Below the pieces are notes generated by a model. It ran no database searches. It saw only the letters and a list, made by a program, of their open reading frames with translations, and was not told where the DNA came from. A stretch of DNA of 34,067 bases, taken from positions 1 to 34,067 of the forward strand of contig NZ_JAMXFA010000058.1 of assembly GCF_025370785.1 (NCBI RefSeq). The letters are read 5' to 3'. The position numbers were made by a program, and so were the translations under genes. Shown here in pieces: positions 8,530-16,774 of the stretch (its first letter is position 1; every line of letters starts with the position of its first letter). Origin of the DNA: Laspinema olomoucense D3b. GTDB lineage: Bacteria > Cyanobacteriota > Cyanobacteriia > Cyanobacteriales > Laspinemataceae.

Positions 8530-10683
8530 TTATTGTCCGAGTTTCTTGGCAATTTCGGGGCTGTATAGCCGCAGATAATTCCAATAGTTCTCAAAAACGT
8601 GCTTGACGTAACCGTTTGTTTCGGGGAAAGGAATCTTGTCCACGAACTCATCAGGATCGTTGAATCCAAACTGCTCGATCCAGGCGGCTACATTACTGGG
8701 CCCGGCATTGTAACTCGCCACGGCTAACATAGAGTTATCTTTATACTGACCGTGAGTAAAATCTAGATACCAAGTCCCGATTTTAATATTATCCTCCGGG
8801 TTTTCTAGATTGTGATTTTTGAGACCCATGCTTTGGGCTGCCCAGGACCCGGTCTCGGGCATGACTTGCATCAACCCGACTGCACCGACTGCAGAGCGAA
8901 TTTTTGGCATAAATCGGGACTCTTGGCGCATTAATGCCGTCACCAGCAAAGGATTCATTTTTTGTTCTTTAGAGGCTTTCTGGATCAAGTCAGCATAAGG
9001 GAAGGGATAAAGTGCTTCCCAATAATGAGGTTTGACCTTGATTTGTTTGTACTGCTCTTGGTCCTCGGCTTTGTCTCGATCCCTTAGACTGGACAACATA
9101 AAAATTCCATCCAGATTATCTCCAACCCCGAGGCGAATCAACCCATCGGTGAACTGCTCAGGGACTGAGGGTTCGCGGCGATTGGTAAATTCGACCTGCC
9201 AGAGGGTCCAGGCATCTTGATCTTGGCCGAGGAGGTAGAGTTCTTTGAGGACATCGGAACCGGCGGGGATCTCAACCCGTTCAGTTTGACCGACGATCGC
9301 CGGAGTCAGCCCACGGACATTGGTGAAGTCACCCACATCCCATCCTAACAACACGGCAGATCGCCACGCATAGTAGGATTCGGTATAGTTAAACAAAATA
9401 TCTTCGTAGGTTTGGCGAGCTTCCTTGCTCAACCCCAGGCGCTGCGCCCATTTTCCAGCCCAAAACCCGGCTTCTGGAGCGAGTTCATTATCGGGGTTTT
9501 CCTGACGGAGTTCCAAAGCCCACTTCCGCGCTTCGTCAAATTTGTTAATCGCTACACTTTGTTGAGCTAAACTCCATCGCAGTTCGGCGGCTCCTTTGGA
9601 ATTGCTATACTCACTGAGCACCCTGTCCCGCGCTTCTTTAGCGGCACTGCGGCTACCCAGTTCATCGAGGACTTTGGAGCGGGCGAACAAGGCTTCTCCG
9701 GCTTTGTTGGGGAAGCGGTTAATTAGTTCGTCAATATAAGTCAGGGCTTCTTTGGGTTCCACCAGGGTGATCAGTCGTTCTAACCCCATGCTGGCTTCTT
9801 CGCTATCGGGAAAGTCTACGAAGAGTCGTTTGTAGGCTAATATGGCCCCGCTGTTATCTCCGGAAAGCTGACGTCCTCGGGCCAGACGATAAGCGCTCTG
9901 GGGGTTCCAGGTAGCGGAAGCGTAGGCTTCCCCTCCTTTGCCATAGTCTTGTTTTTCCCAATAGCCAAAGGCGATCGCTTCCCAATTTTCTGGGGTGAGG
10001 CGATCGCGATGTTGACGGGTCAGTTTTTCGAGATAGGATTTGTAATTCTCCAGGTAAAAGCCGTGGTTGGCGATCGGCAATAATAAATCCAGGCGATTCG
10101 GATTTCCTTTTAAACGGGTTTGAGCGATTTCCATACTCTTGGGGTGAGCCGGGAATTTCTCCAGGGCCTGGTCCCAATATTGGGGGGAGCTTGCACCCAA
10201 GGCGTAGAGTGCTTCAACCACCACCGCCGACTCGGGATGCTTCTCTAGCAATTCTGTCCAAGTTTCCTGCGCTTGGGCAGAATTATTGCTCAGTTCATAA
10301 GCCTGAGCCCGTTTAAACAAAATGTAGGGGGCGAGCAGCCCATAGTCCTCTTCTAAATCTTGGAGCCATTCCAGGGCCTGTGCTGCCTGCCCTTGTTCGA
10401 GTAAATCGTTGGCTAACATATAACGAGCTTGGGCGCGATCGAGACCCTTCCCATTCCTCGCCAACTGCTCTAACTGACTGGATCTTTGCTCCGCAGGCAT
10501 CAGCGCCAAAGGTTTCACCGCAGACTGGTGACTTAGCTTTCCCCCGAGGTTGAGCATTTCTGGAGTCTTCTGACTCCATTCGATCCATTTATTCATGGGT
10601 ACAGCAGCACCGATTAACAAAATCCATAGCCCGATGCCAACGGCTATCGTTACTTTGTTGGATCTTTGCTTTTTTTTAAACAT
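8530..10683 (-). CDS. Membrane-anchored TPR/SLT lytic transglycosylase
   Basis: About 717 residues. A membrane or uncleaved signal helix at about 10-30 is followed by a long alpha-helical TPR-like solenoid (about 45-540) and a C-terminal SLT catalytic domain (about 560-705). The domain has the catalytic glutamate in LMRQESRF (Glu588), then GAVGLMQVMPET and ASYNAGP, all hallmarks of the Slt70-like family. These enzymes cleave the MurNAc-GlcNAc bond of peptidoglycan, leaving 1,6-anhydro-MurNAc, and act in the periplasm. The frame could begin at a TTG at 10686, but the ATG at 10683 is the likelier start because a purine-rich AGGGAGGGGG tract precedes it. The length matches the Slt70-type family. 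It may contribute to wall turnover or to assembly of trans-envelope machinery; the gene context does not decide this. Confidence 0.92.
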   Translation of the reverse strand: MFKKKQRSNKVTIAVGIGLWILLIGAAVPMNKWIEWSQKTPEMLNLGGKLSHQSAVKPLALMPAEQRSSQLEQLARNGKGLDRAQARYMLANDLLEQGQAAQALEWLQDLEEDYGLLAPYILFKRAQAYELSNNSAQAQETWTELLEKHPESAVVVEALYALGASSPQYWDQALEKFPAHPKSMEIAQTRLKGNPNRLDLLLPIANHGFYLENYKSYLEKLTRQHRDRLTPENWEAIAFGYWEKQDYGKGGEAYASATWNPQSAYRLARGRQLSGDNSGAILAYKRLFVDFPDSEEASMGLERLITLVEPKEALTYIDELINRFPNKAGEALFARSKVLDELGSRSAAKEARDRVLSEYSNSKGAAELRWSLAQQSVAINKFDEARKWALELRQENPDNELAPEAGFWAGKWAQRLGLSKEARQTYEDILFNYTESYYAWRSAVLLGWDVGDFTNVRGLTPAIVGQTERVEIPAGSDVLKELYLLGQDQDAWTLWQVEFTNRREPSVPEQFTDGLIRLGVGDNLDGIFMLSSLRDRDKAEDQEQYKQIKVKPHYWEALYPFPYADLIQKASKEQKMNPLLVTALMRQESRFMPKIRSAVGAVGLMQVMPETGSWAAQSMGLKNHNLENPEDNIKIGTWYLDFTHGQYKDNSMLAVASYNAGPSNVAAWIEQFGFNDPDEFVDKIPFPETNGYVKHVFENYWNYLRLYSPEIAKKLGQ

Positions 10684-10880
10684 CAAGTTTCCCCCTCCCT
10701 GAGCTGCAACAGCCTTATTTTAATTTTTTCCTTGAGAATTTGGCGGGTCGAGCCAACTGAGTTGACCCGACAACGAGTCTATCTAGGGGTCGTCAAACTG
10801 GGGTGGGTGCGATTAAGCTCAACTCATGCTTCTCACTCCTCCAGAGCTTTCTCTAGCTCCAGGGCGATCGCAATAAGCTC

Positions 10881-12002
10881 TTATTTGCGCCGACACAGAA
10901 CCCACCGTAACTCCACTGGCGGGGTCGCCGCAAACGGAAAAATATTCCGCCCCGTTGCCCAACTGATAAACCACCAGGTTGGGGGCCATGCTTCCGAGGG
11001 CAGATGAGCTTGCTCATACTCATATACCGACTCTTCCGAAAGGATTTCCAGAGGGAGTCCTGCCATAGCCGACCTCAGTTCGTCATGGGTGAGCAGGTAG
11101 CACCAGACAACCTCGGCCATTTGACGCACGCTTTCGTCCGGTTGGTACCCATCCAGGGGTAAGAAGACATTAAACAGTAACAATCCACCGCTTTCTAGTC
11201 CCGCACATAATTTGGCCAGCAGGATGCGAACCTGATTGATATTGCGGAAGTGGGAAATCACTTCCGAAACCACAGCTAACTTATAGTAACTCGTCGGTAA
11301 ATTCAGCTTGGGGTCGAGAATATTGCCCTGGAAAATCCGCACCGGCAAGGCTTCACTCTGAGCAGTGGCTAAAAGTTTCTGGGCGAATACAGAGGTGAGT
11401 TCCACCGCATCCACTGGATGTCCTTGTCTGGCTAAGGGGAAGGTATTGCGCCCAGTCCCGGCACCGACATCGAGAATGGGGACTCGTTCCTTGTCCCTAA
11501 AGGTCGCAGCCACATCAATGATTTTCGCATCTGGATGAGGTCCAAATAAGGGACCGCTGCGATTTTTCACCCACCCATCATATTTTTCTTCTAGGGAGGA
11601 TGTGTGGAGATTGGCGGTGATTTTTAATCCACTGGTCAACCCTTCTGTGGGACTGGGTGGACTAAATTTGACGCTCAGACGGGCATGGGGTGAGGCCCGA
11701 AATCCCTCCGCCAAATGGGTGGACAAGGCGGTTCTCAGGGACTTAATTTGTTCATCGCTGAGGGTTTGCCCAAGCCCTTTCATCACTCCGATGACCAGAT
11801 TCAGATGCTCATCGATCATTGCAGGGATGCAAGGCATCACCACTTCCCCCATCGCCCCAGTCAGGTTTTTTAATTTGTGTCGCAGGGCCTGCGCTAACAG
11901 ATCCGGATCCCGCACGGGTTCAGTTTGAGATACGGAGAGGGAGGGGGGATTCGTTCGCGTCGATAACGGTTCTGCTCTCTGTTTAGAGGCTTCGGAAACC
12001 AC
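10881..12002 (-). CDS. Class I SAM-dependent methyltransferase, N-terminally extended
   Basis: A 373-residue protein with a Rossmann-type methyltransferase core in its second half. Motif I is DVGAGTGR at 178-185. The acidic residue that binds the SAM ribose is Glu201 (AVELT), and the VVSEVISHF segment at about 244-252 follows. The first 140 residues are a separate, mostly helical region of unknown role with no motif I recognise. The substrate is not predictable. The start is a GTG at 12002 with AGGAG 8 nt upstream, and an in-frame TGA lies just beyond it, so no longer start is possible. It is 194 nt upstream of the transglycosylase gene on the same strand and divergent from pepA. Confidence 0.85.
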   Translation of the reverse strand: MVSEASKQRAEPLSTRTNPPSLSVSQTEPVRDPDLLAQALRHKLKNLTGAMGEVVMPCIPAMIDEHLNLVIGVMKGLGQTLSDEQIKSLRTALSTHLAEGFRASPHARLSVKFSPPSPTEGLTSGLKITANLHTSSLEEKYDGWVKNRSGPLFGPHPDAKIIDVAATFRDKERVPILDVGAGTGRNTFPLARQGHPVDAVELTSVFAQKLLATAQSEALPVRIFQGNILDPKLNLPTSYYKLAVVSEVISHFRNINQVRILLAKLCAGLESGGLLLFNVFLPLDGYQPDESVRQMAEVVWCYLLTHDELRSAMAGLPLEILSEESVYEYEQAHLPSEAWPPTWWFISWATGRNIFPFAATPPVELRWVLCRRK

Positions 12003-12365
12003 AGCTCATGCTCCTAGTTTACGGTCCAAAAATAGAAATTCAATTCCAGGTTACTATGTCTGACAAGACTTAGACAAAGAAACCCAGATTTGGCGGAAAA
12101 TTTAGGGCGAATATTAGACCTGTTGCAAAATATTGGAGAGATCCCCCCAACCCCCCTTGCTAAGGGGGGCTTTTTAGAATTTGGCAAGAAGTCTATTATA
12201 TAACCTGTCTAATCCTCAGAGGATTCCTGGCCGGGAAGGCGATCGCCAGGGGAGTTAGGGGACTATTTTCCTGACAGGGTGCAACCTCTGTAACCCCTCT
12301 GTGGAAACGTCAATCTCGATCCATACTGGTATTGTTGCGAAGTATTACATTATTCAGGACTAGGA
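12003..12365. other. Divergent intergenic region, methyltransferase/pepA
   Basis: The 363 bases separate two divergent genes and should hold both promoters. I cannot place a -10/-35 pair with confidence. The region contains a dispersed-repeat hairpin at 12151-12175 and a HIP1 site near 12239. No ORF or RNA gene is visible. Confidence 0.4.
12151..12175 (+). repeat. Terminator-like hairpin repeat in divergent promoter region
   Basis: CCCCCCTT (12151-12158) and AAGGGGGG (12162-12169) form an 8-bp stem with a 3-nt loop, followed by C and five T. The shape is that of an intrinsic terminator pointing along plus. No plus-strand gene ends just upstream, and the sequence type (CCCCCCAACCCCCCTT...AAGGGGGG) is familiar as a dispersed cyanobacterial repeat. 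It may be an inserted repeat rather than a functional terminator. Confidence 0.55.
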
Positions 12366-13844
12366 ATGGAATTTCAAGGTATAGAAACGCCACGGTTGGA
12401 CTGGTCTGGAGACGCCTTAGCCATTGGGGTGTTTGAAGAGGCCACTGAGATCACGGGAGAATTAGGTCAGCTCAATGACAAGCTAGGCGGGACGATCGCC
12501 GAACTGATCGCTGAGGTGGAGTTCAAAGGCAAGGACAATAGTACCGCCGTGACTCGGGTCGGGGGTGGCAGTGCCATCCGCAAGATTATTTTGGTGGGTT
12601 TAGGCAAGTCCGAGTCCCTCAGTGTTGATAGTTTGAGACGTGCCGCCGGGACTGCCGCCAAGGTGGCGAGTAAAGAAAAGTGCAAAACCCTGGGGATTGA
12701 TCTCCCGGTGTGGAATCATGACGCGGATACCACGGCCCAGGCGATCGCAGAAGGGATAGAATTAGCCCTGTTTAAGGATTTGCGCTTTAAGTCGGACCCA
12801 GAAGAAACGGGATCGCGACTGGAACGAGTGGAATTGCTCGGTTTGGCCGATCGCCAAGCTGCGATTACCCGAGGTTTACAAATTTCTAGTGGGGTGAATT
12901 TAGCCCGGGAGTTGGCGGCGGCCCCCTCCAATGTGGTTACGCCGATGTCAATGGCTGAAACAGCGGAGGAATTGGCGGCTGAATATGGTTTGGACCTGGA
13001 AATCCTGGAACAGGAAGATTGTAAAAACCTGGGAATGGGTGCGTTTCTCGGGGTGGCGCAAGCGTCGGAAATGCCCCCGAAATTTATCCATTTGACCTAC
13101 AAACCCCAAGGGACACCCCGGCGTAAATTGGCGATCGTCGGTAAGGGTTTGACGTTTGACTCGGGGGGGCTGAATATTAAGCCCACCGGCAGTGGCATCG
13201 AAATGATGAAGACGGATATGGCGGGTTCTGCTGCGACGTTTGGTGCGGCGAAGGCGATCGGTCAATTAAAACCCGATGTGGAGGTCCACTTCATCACAGC
13301 GGTGACGGAGAATATGATTAGTGGTCGGGCTATGCACCCGGGAGATATCCTCACCGCCTCTAATGGTAAAACCATTGAGGTGAATAATACCGATGCGGAA
13401 GGGCGGTTAACCTTGGCCGATGCTTTGGTGTTTACGGAAAAACTGGGGGTCGATGCGATCGTGGATTTAGCTACCCTCACAGGAGCCTGTGTAGTTGCCC
13501 TCGGTAATGATATTGCCGGGTTATGGAGTACGGATGAAGGGTTAGCGAGTCAGTTGCTCACCGCTTCCCAAACCGCTGGAGAAAAGTTCTGGCAGTTACC
13601 AATGGAAGAGTCCTATTTTGAAGGATTGAAGTCCCTGCACGCGGATATGAAAAATACAGGGCCGCGTCCCGGTGGCTCGATTACTGCGGCACTCTTCCTC
13701 AAGCAATTTGTGGAGAAAACGCCTTGGGCGCATTTAGATATTGCAGGGCCGGTTTGGACGGAAAAAGATAAGGGGTATAACAGTGCTGGAGCAACGGGTT
13801 TCGGGGTCCGCACCCTGGTCAATTGGGTACTGAATCCGGCTTAG
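12366..13844 (+). CDS. pepA: Leucyl aminopeptidase (M17)
   Basis: A 492-residue cytosolic M17 aminopeptidase that removes N-terminal residues from peptides using two metal ions. The N-terminal domain covers about 1-160 and the catalytic domain about 175-490. Metal ligands and catalytic residues are all visible: Lys260 and Asp265 in [11 protein letters not shown], Lys272, Asp284 in MKTDMAG, and Asp343, Glu345 and Arg347 in NTDAEGR. Length is normal for the family, which works as a hexamer. The ATG at 12366 begins a protein of standard length. It stands alone, with a strong hairpin about 95 nt after its stop, which suggests a single-gene transcript. Confidence 0.97.
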   Translation: MEFQGIETPRLDWSGDALAIGVFEEATEITGELGQLNDKLGGTIAELIAEVEFKGKDNSTAVTRVGGGSAIRKIILVGLGKSESLSVDSLRRAAGTAAKVASKEKCKTLGIDLPVWNHDADTTAQAIAEGIELALFKDLRFKSDPEETGSRLERVELLGLADRQAAITRGLQISSGVNLARELAAAPSNVVTPMSMAETAEELAAEYGLDLEILEQEDCKNLGMGAFLGVAQASEMPPKFIHLTYKPQGTPRRKLAIVGKGLTFDSGGLNIKPTGSGIEMMKTDMAGSAATFGAAKAIGQLKPDVEVHFITAVTENMISGRAMHPGDILTASNGKTIEVNNTDAEGRLTLADALVFTEKLGVDAIVDLATLTGACVVALGNDIAGLWSTDEGLASQLLTASQTAGEKFWQLPMEESYFEGLKSLHADMKNTGPRPGGSITAALFLKQFVEKTPWAHLDIAGPVWTEKDKGYNSAGATGFGVRTLVNWVLNPA

Positions 13845-14750
13845 TCGGTTCCGGACTATTCGGGTTAGAAACTCCCGATTCCTCATGAGACCCTCATCGG
13901 AGAAATCTGGTTTTTGGGCGTCAGTCTGGTTAGAACTCTAAAACCCGGGTAAAGATGCGAAATTATGCGTCTTTACCCGGGTTTTGCCCATAATTGGCCA
14001 GTCATCTTCCTGGGAATTGTTGGGCGATCGCTCCAGTTCTGAGGAGTATAAAATTTTCTCACTTGCCGCCACCGAGTTCAATCAGTTGTCTCTACTGTTC
14101 CAGGATCGAACTCCCGAACACTAGGATCCATTCATGCTCAGTGGGAACGAGCCGCTTATAACTTCCTGGATTCCCAAAAATTCCTCCATTCCCCACAAAA
14201 TCGTCAGGAATAGGTCTAAAGTTAGAGAGTAAGTTCATTGCAATGAACGCTTCTATCTCTACAGATATATTACCCTCTCCTGAAAATTTCTGAAACAGTA
14301 GCCATGACTGGGCAAATCTAAATAGAAACACTAACTGGATGATGAATTAGAATGCTCATTTGTGCCAATAATTCCTCTACCTAAAGGCAGTAATCTTAAC
14401 GCATCAAGGTAAAACTTTGGCAAAGAAAATATAAAGTTTTAAAGAATTTTCTCTGATGAGGGATATTTTCTTTCAAAAATCATTTAAAGTCGCTTTAGTT
14501 AGTGCCTTCCCTTGGATATAAGCGGAAAATAACAAAACTTTTGAATCCAAAAGCTTTGACGGCAACTTAAATCAATTTGTTGCTGGATGAAACTTAGGAT
14601 TTACATGACTTAAGAAAGTGATATCCCTTTTTTAGAGAATGAACAGGATAGCCCCCTATCTCCAGAGCGCTCTCTATTAACTCACTTCCGCCGAGGGTTA
14701 TGGCACACAGAGCATTCAACTACGGGTGACATCTACTACCAAGAGGTTTT
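13845..14750. other. Gene-poor 0.9-kb gap before the GH5 gene
   Basis: Apart from the hairpin at 13940-13985, I see no supportable gene in these 906 bases. A 79-codon minus-strand frame (14092-14331) lacks a ribosome-binding site and resembles no family I know, so I do not call it. Positions about 14330-14640 are AT-rich compared with the neighbours, which fits a promoter and 5' leader for the GH5 gene or decayed DNA. No motif is clear enough to call. Confidence 0.4.
13940..13985 (+). terminator. Strong long-stem hairpin after pepA
   Basis: AAAACCCGGGTAAAGATGC (13940-13958) pairs with 13967-13985 over 19 bp with a single G-T wobble, leaving an 8-nt loop. The 3' arm ends in GGGTTTT. It lies about 95 nt past the pepA stop and is probably its intrinsic terminator. 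The A-run on the 5' arm would also let it work from the other strand. Confidence 0.8.
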
Positions 14751-16475
14751 ATGAATTCAGGCAAACTCTTACAGTTTTTCGCCTTAGCTGGCTTGACGAT
14801 CAGTTCGTTTTCCCTTGCTACAGCGAGTCCAGCTCATGCTGATTTAACCACATCCAGCCTCCCCTTGAGGGAAAATCCCCTAGAAACCCGATTCGATCGC
14901 CTCAACCGGGGGATCAACTTAAGTCACTGGTTTGCCCAAAGTGAGACTTACAATTCGTTTCACATGGAAAACTTTATCAGCGATGATGACCTGGATTTGC
15001 TGACGGGTTTGGGATTCCAGCACGTTCGCCTGCCGCTAGATCCGGCTCTTCTGATGGACCGGAGCAATCCCGAATCACTCAATGTAGAATATTTGGGATA
15101 CTTAGACTCAGCCCTCGATCGCATCCTGGAACGAGATTTGGGCGTCATTGTAGATCTGCAAGCTAACGATGAGTTTAAAGAATATTTGGCTAGGGATGAT
15201 GAGTTTGTTGATACATTTGCCCAATTTTCGGGCGCATTAGCACAACATCTCAGCCCCCGGGATCCCGATTTCCTGTTTTTAGAAGTGCTCAATGAGCCCT
15301 CTTTTAACTTCTTTGCACCGGAATATATCGATCCCGTCACACGATGGGATTGGGTTCAGGGGAAGATTTTAGGTGCATTTCGTGCCGGTGCGCCTGAGCA
15401 TACAGCGATCGCCACGGGATATGATTGGAGCGGTATTGACGGATTGCGCAAGCTCACTCCGGTTGCCGATCCCAATGTGGTCTACAATTTCCACTTTTAC
15501 GAACCGATGACCTTTACCCATCAAGGGGCCGACTGGATAGACGATCACTTTAATTTGGTTTGGGATCTACCCTATCCTTATAATCAAGTCGAATGTGATG
15601 CCGTGCTCCTGCGAATGACCGACGACGACTTACGGCAGGTGGCCCAGTCCTATTGCGATGAACAGTGGAATGCCGATAAAATCAAAGCCCGGATTGGACT
15701 CGCTGCGGCATGGGCTACAGAACATAATGTTCGTCTGACGGCGAATGAGTTCGGCGTTTATCGAGGTTTCGTCAAGGAGAAAGACCGGGTCGCCTGGATT
15801 TATGATGTGCGAACGGCTTTGGAGGAATACGATATCGGCTGGGCGATGTGGGATTATACAGGGGGATTTGGCCTGTTTGACAAGGTGAATGAAGAACGTA
15901 TCCTCAATCAAAGCATGGTAGAAGCCCTAGGACTCTCAATGGTGGATATAGTTATAGATACAAAAGACCCAGAGGAAACTGAGGACACGGAAGAGGTGGC
16001 TATTCTTGACCCGATTGTGATTCCTCCGGTGGTGAGTGAGGAGACAGAAGAGAGTGACCCGGTTGTGATTCCTCCGGTGGTGAGTGAGGAGACAGAAGAG
16101 AGTGATCCGGTTGTGATTCCTCCGATGGAGGGTGAGGATACGGAAGAGAGTGATCCAGTTGTGATTCCTCCGGTGGAGGGTGAGGATACGGAAGAGGAAG
16201 AGGTGGCGATTCTTGACCCGGTTGTGATTCCTCCGGTGGAAAGTGAAGAGACAGCAGAGGAAGAGGTGGATAACATATTCCCGGGGGTTGTCATTGCGCC
16301 GGTGGAGAGGGAGAATATGGAGCCAGTTGTCATTATTAACCCGGAGGTGATTCCTCCGGTGGTGACGGATGAAGGGGAGACTACCCGTAAGATTCCCGAA
16401 CCTTCTGCGATCGCGGGATTACTCCTATTAGGTGTTTCGGGTTTGCGAATGAAACGCCGCTATGGTAAAAAATAA
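14751..16475 (+). CDS. Secreted GH5-type glycosidase with VIPP repeats and PEP-CTERM
   Basis: A 574-residue exported glycoside hydrolase. A signal peptide covers 1-30 (cleavage after AHA). A GH5-like TIM barrel follows at about 45-395, with HVRLP at 91-95, the acid/base Glu182 in LNEP, the FHFYEP strand at 247-252 and the likely nucleophile Glu333 in ANEFG. These residues fit a beta-glucan hydrolase such as a cellulase; the exact substrate is unknown. Residues about 420-510 are acidic repeats of a 16-residue unit DPVVIPPVVSEETEES and variants. The tail (from about 548) is a PEP-CTERM signal: IPEPSAIAGLLLLG..., then a basic end. In known systems an exosortase removes this tail and sorts the protein to the envelope or matrix. 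AGAGG precedes the ATG by a few bases. It has no operon partner. Confidence 0.9.
   Translation: MNSGKLLQFFALAGLTISSFSLATASPAHADLTTSSLPLRENPLETRFDRLNRGINLSHWFAQSETYNSFHMENFISDDDLDLLTGLGFQHVRLPLDPALLMDRSNPESLNVEYLGYLDSALDRILERDLGVIVDLQANDEFKEYLARDDEFVDTFAQFSGALAQHLSPRDPDFLFLEVLNEPSFNFFAPEYIDPVTRWDWVQGKILGAFRAGAPEHTAIATGYDWSGIDGLRKLTPVADPNVVYNFHFYEPMTFTHQGADWIDDHFNLVWDLPYPYNQVECDAVLLRMTDDDLRQVAQSYCDEQWNADKIKARIGLAAAWATEHNVRLTANEFGVYRGFVKEKDRVAWIYDVRTALEEYDIGWAMWDYTGGFGLFDKVNEERILNQSMVEALGLSMVDIVIDTKDPEETEDTEEVAILDPIVIPPVVSEETEESDPVVIPPVVSEETEESDPVVIPPMEGEDTEESDPVVIPPVEGEDTEEEEVAILDPVVIPPVESEETAEEEVDNIFPGVVIAPVERENMEPVVIINPEVIPPVVTDEGETTRKIPEPSAIAGLLLLGVSGLRMKRRYGKK
16008..16275 (+). repeat. 48-bp tandem repeats in the GH5 gene
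   Basis: Five imperfect units, starting with 48-bp spacing and lengthening toward the end, encode D-P-V-V-I-P-P-x-x-S/G-E-E/D-T-E-E-S. They form an acidic, proline-rich spacer between the catalytic domain and the PEP-CTERM tail. The first two units are nearly identical at DNA level, which suggests recent duplication or homogenisation. Confidence 0.85.
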
Positions 16476-16600
16476 CAAGCCATGACAGGACCTGACCGTG
16501 ATCCCTGAGCTTCAACGGGAAAAAGGGTGGGCCGAAGCCCACCCCCCAAGGAGTTAGAAGAAGTGCCAGGAGTAAATGAAGACCGAGGTGGAGTGATACC

Positions 16601-16740
16601 AAATCCGGTTGTTAAAAGGCGGTTTTCGCTCTTTAGCCCGCGTAGGCGGGCTACCCTTCGGGAAGCCGCTAGCGCGTCTACGTCCGTATAGACCCACCCT
16701 TGAGGGTGTGGGTTTTTATAGACCTATCACAACCGGATTT
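16601..16740. mobile_element. 140-bp MITE-like element with 12-bp inverted ends
   Basis: AAATCCGGTTGT (16601-16612) is matched exactly by its reverse complement at 16729-16740. The interior contains further palindromic blocks: a Lys/Arg-free, non-coding GCCCGC...GCGGGC hairpin near 16637-16652 and CCCACCC/GGGTGTGGG near 16692-16712. It has no transposase. It sits exactly between two convergent genes and may double as their terminator. The ends resemble TACCAAATCCGGTT-type repeats of cyanobacteria, from memory only. Clear target duplications are not visible. Confidence 0.65.
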
Positions 16741-16774
16741 AATATGAATCGCTCCACCCTTGGTGCTAAACTAC

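Noticed and set aside
14092-14331. 79-codon minus-strand frame in the pepA-GH5 gap
   Set aside because: No ribosome-binding site, no recognisable domain, and it ends in low-information sequence. It could be a remnant, but I cannot support it.
15908-16333. 141-codon Ser/Thr/Gly-rich minus-strand frame opposite the GH5 repeats
   Set aside because: It is the antisense shadow of the 48-bp tandem repeats, with no ribosome-binding site.
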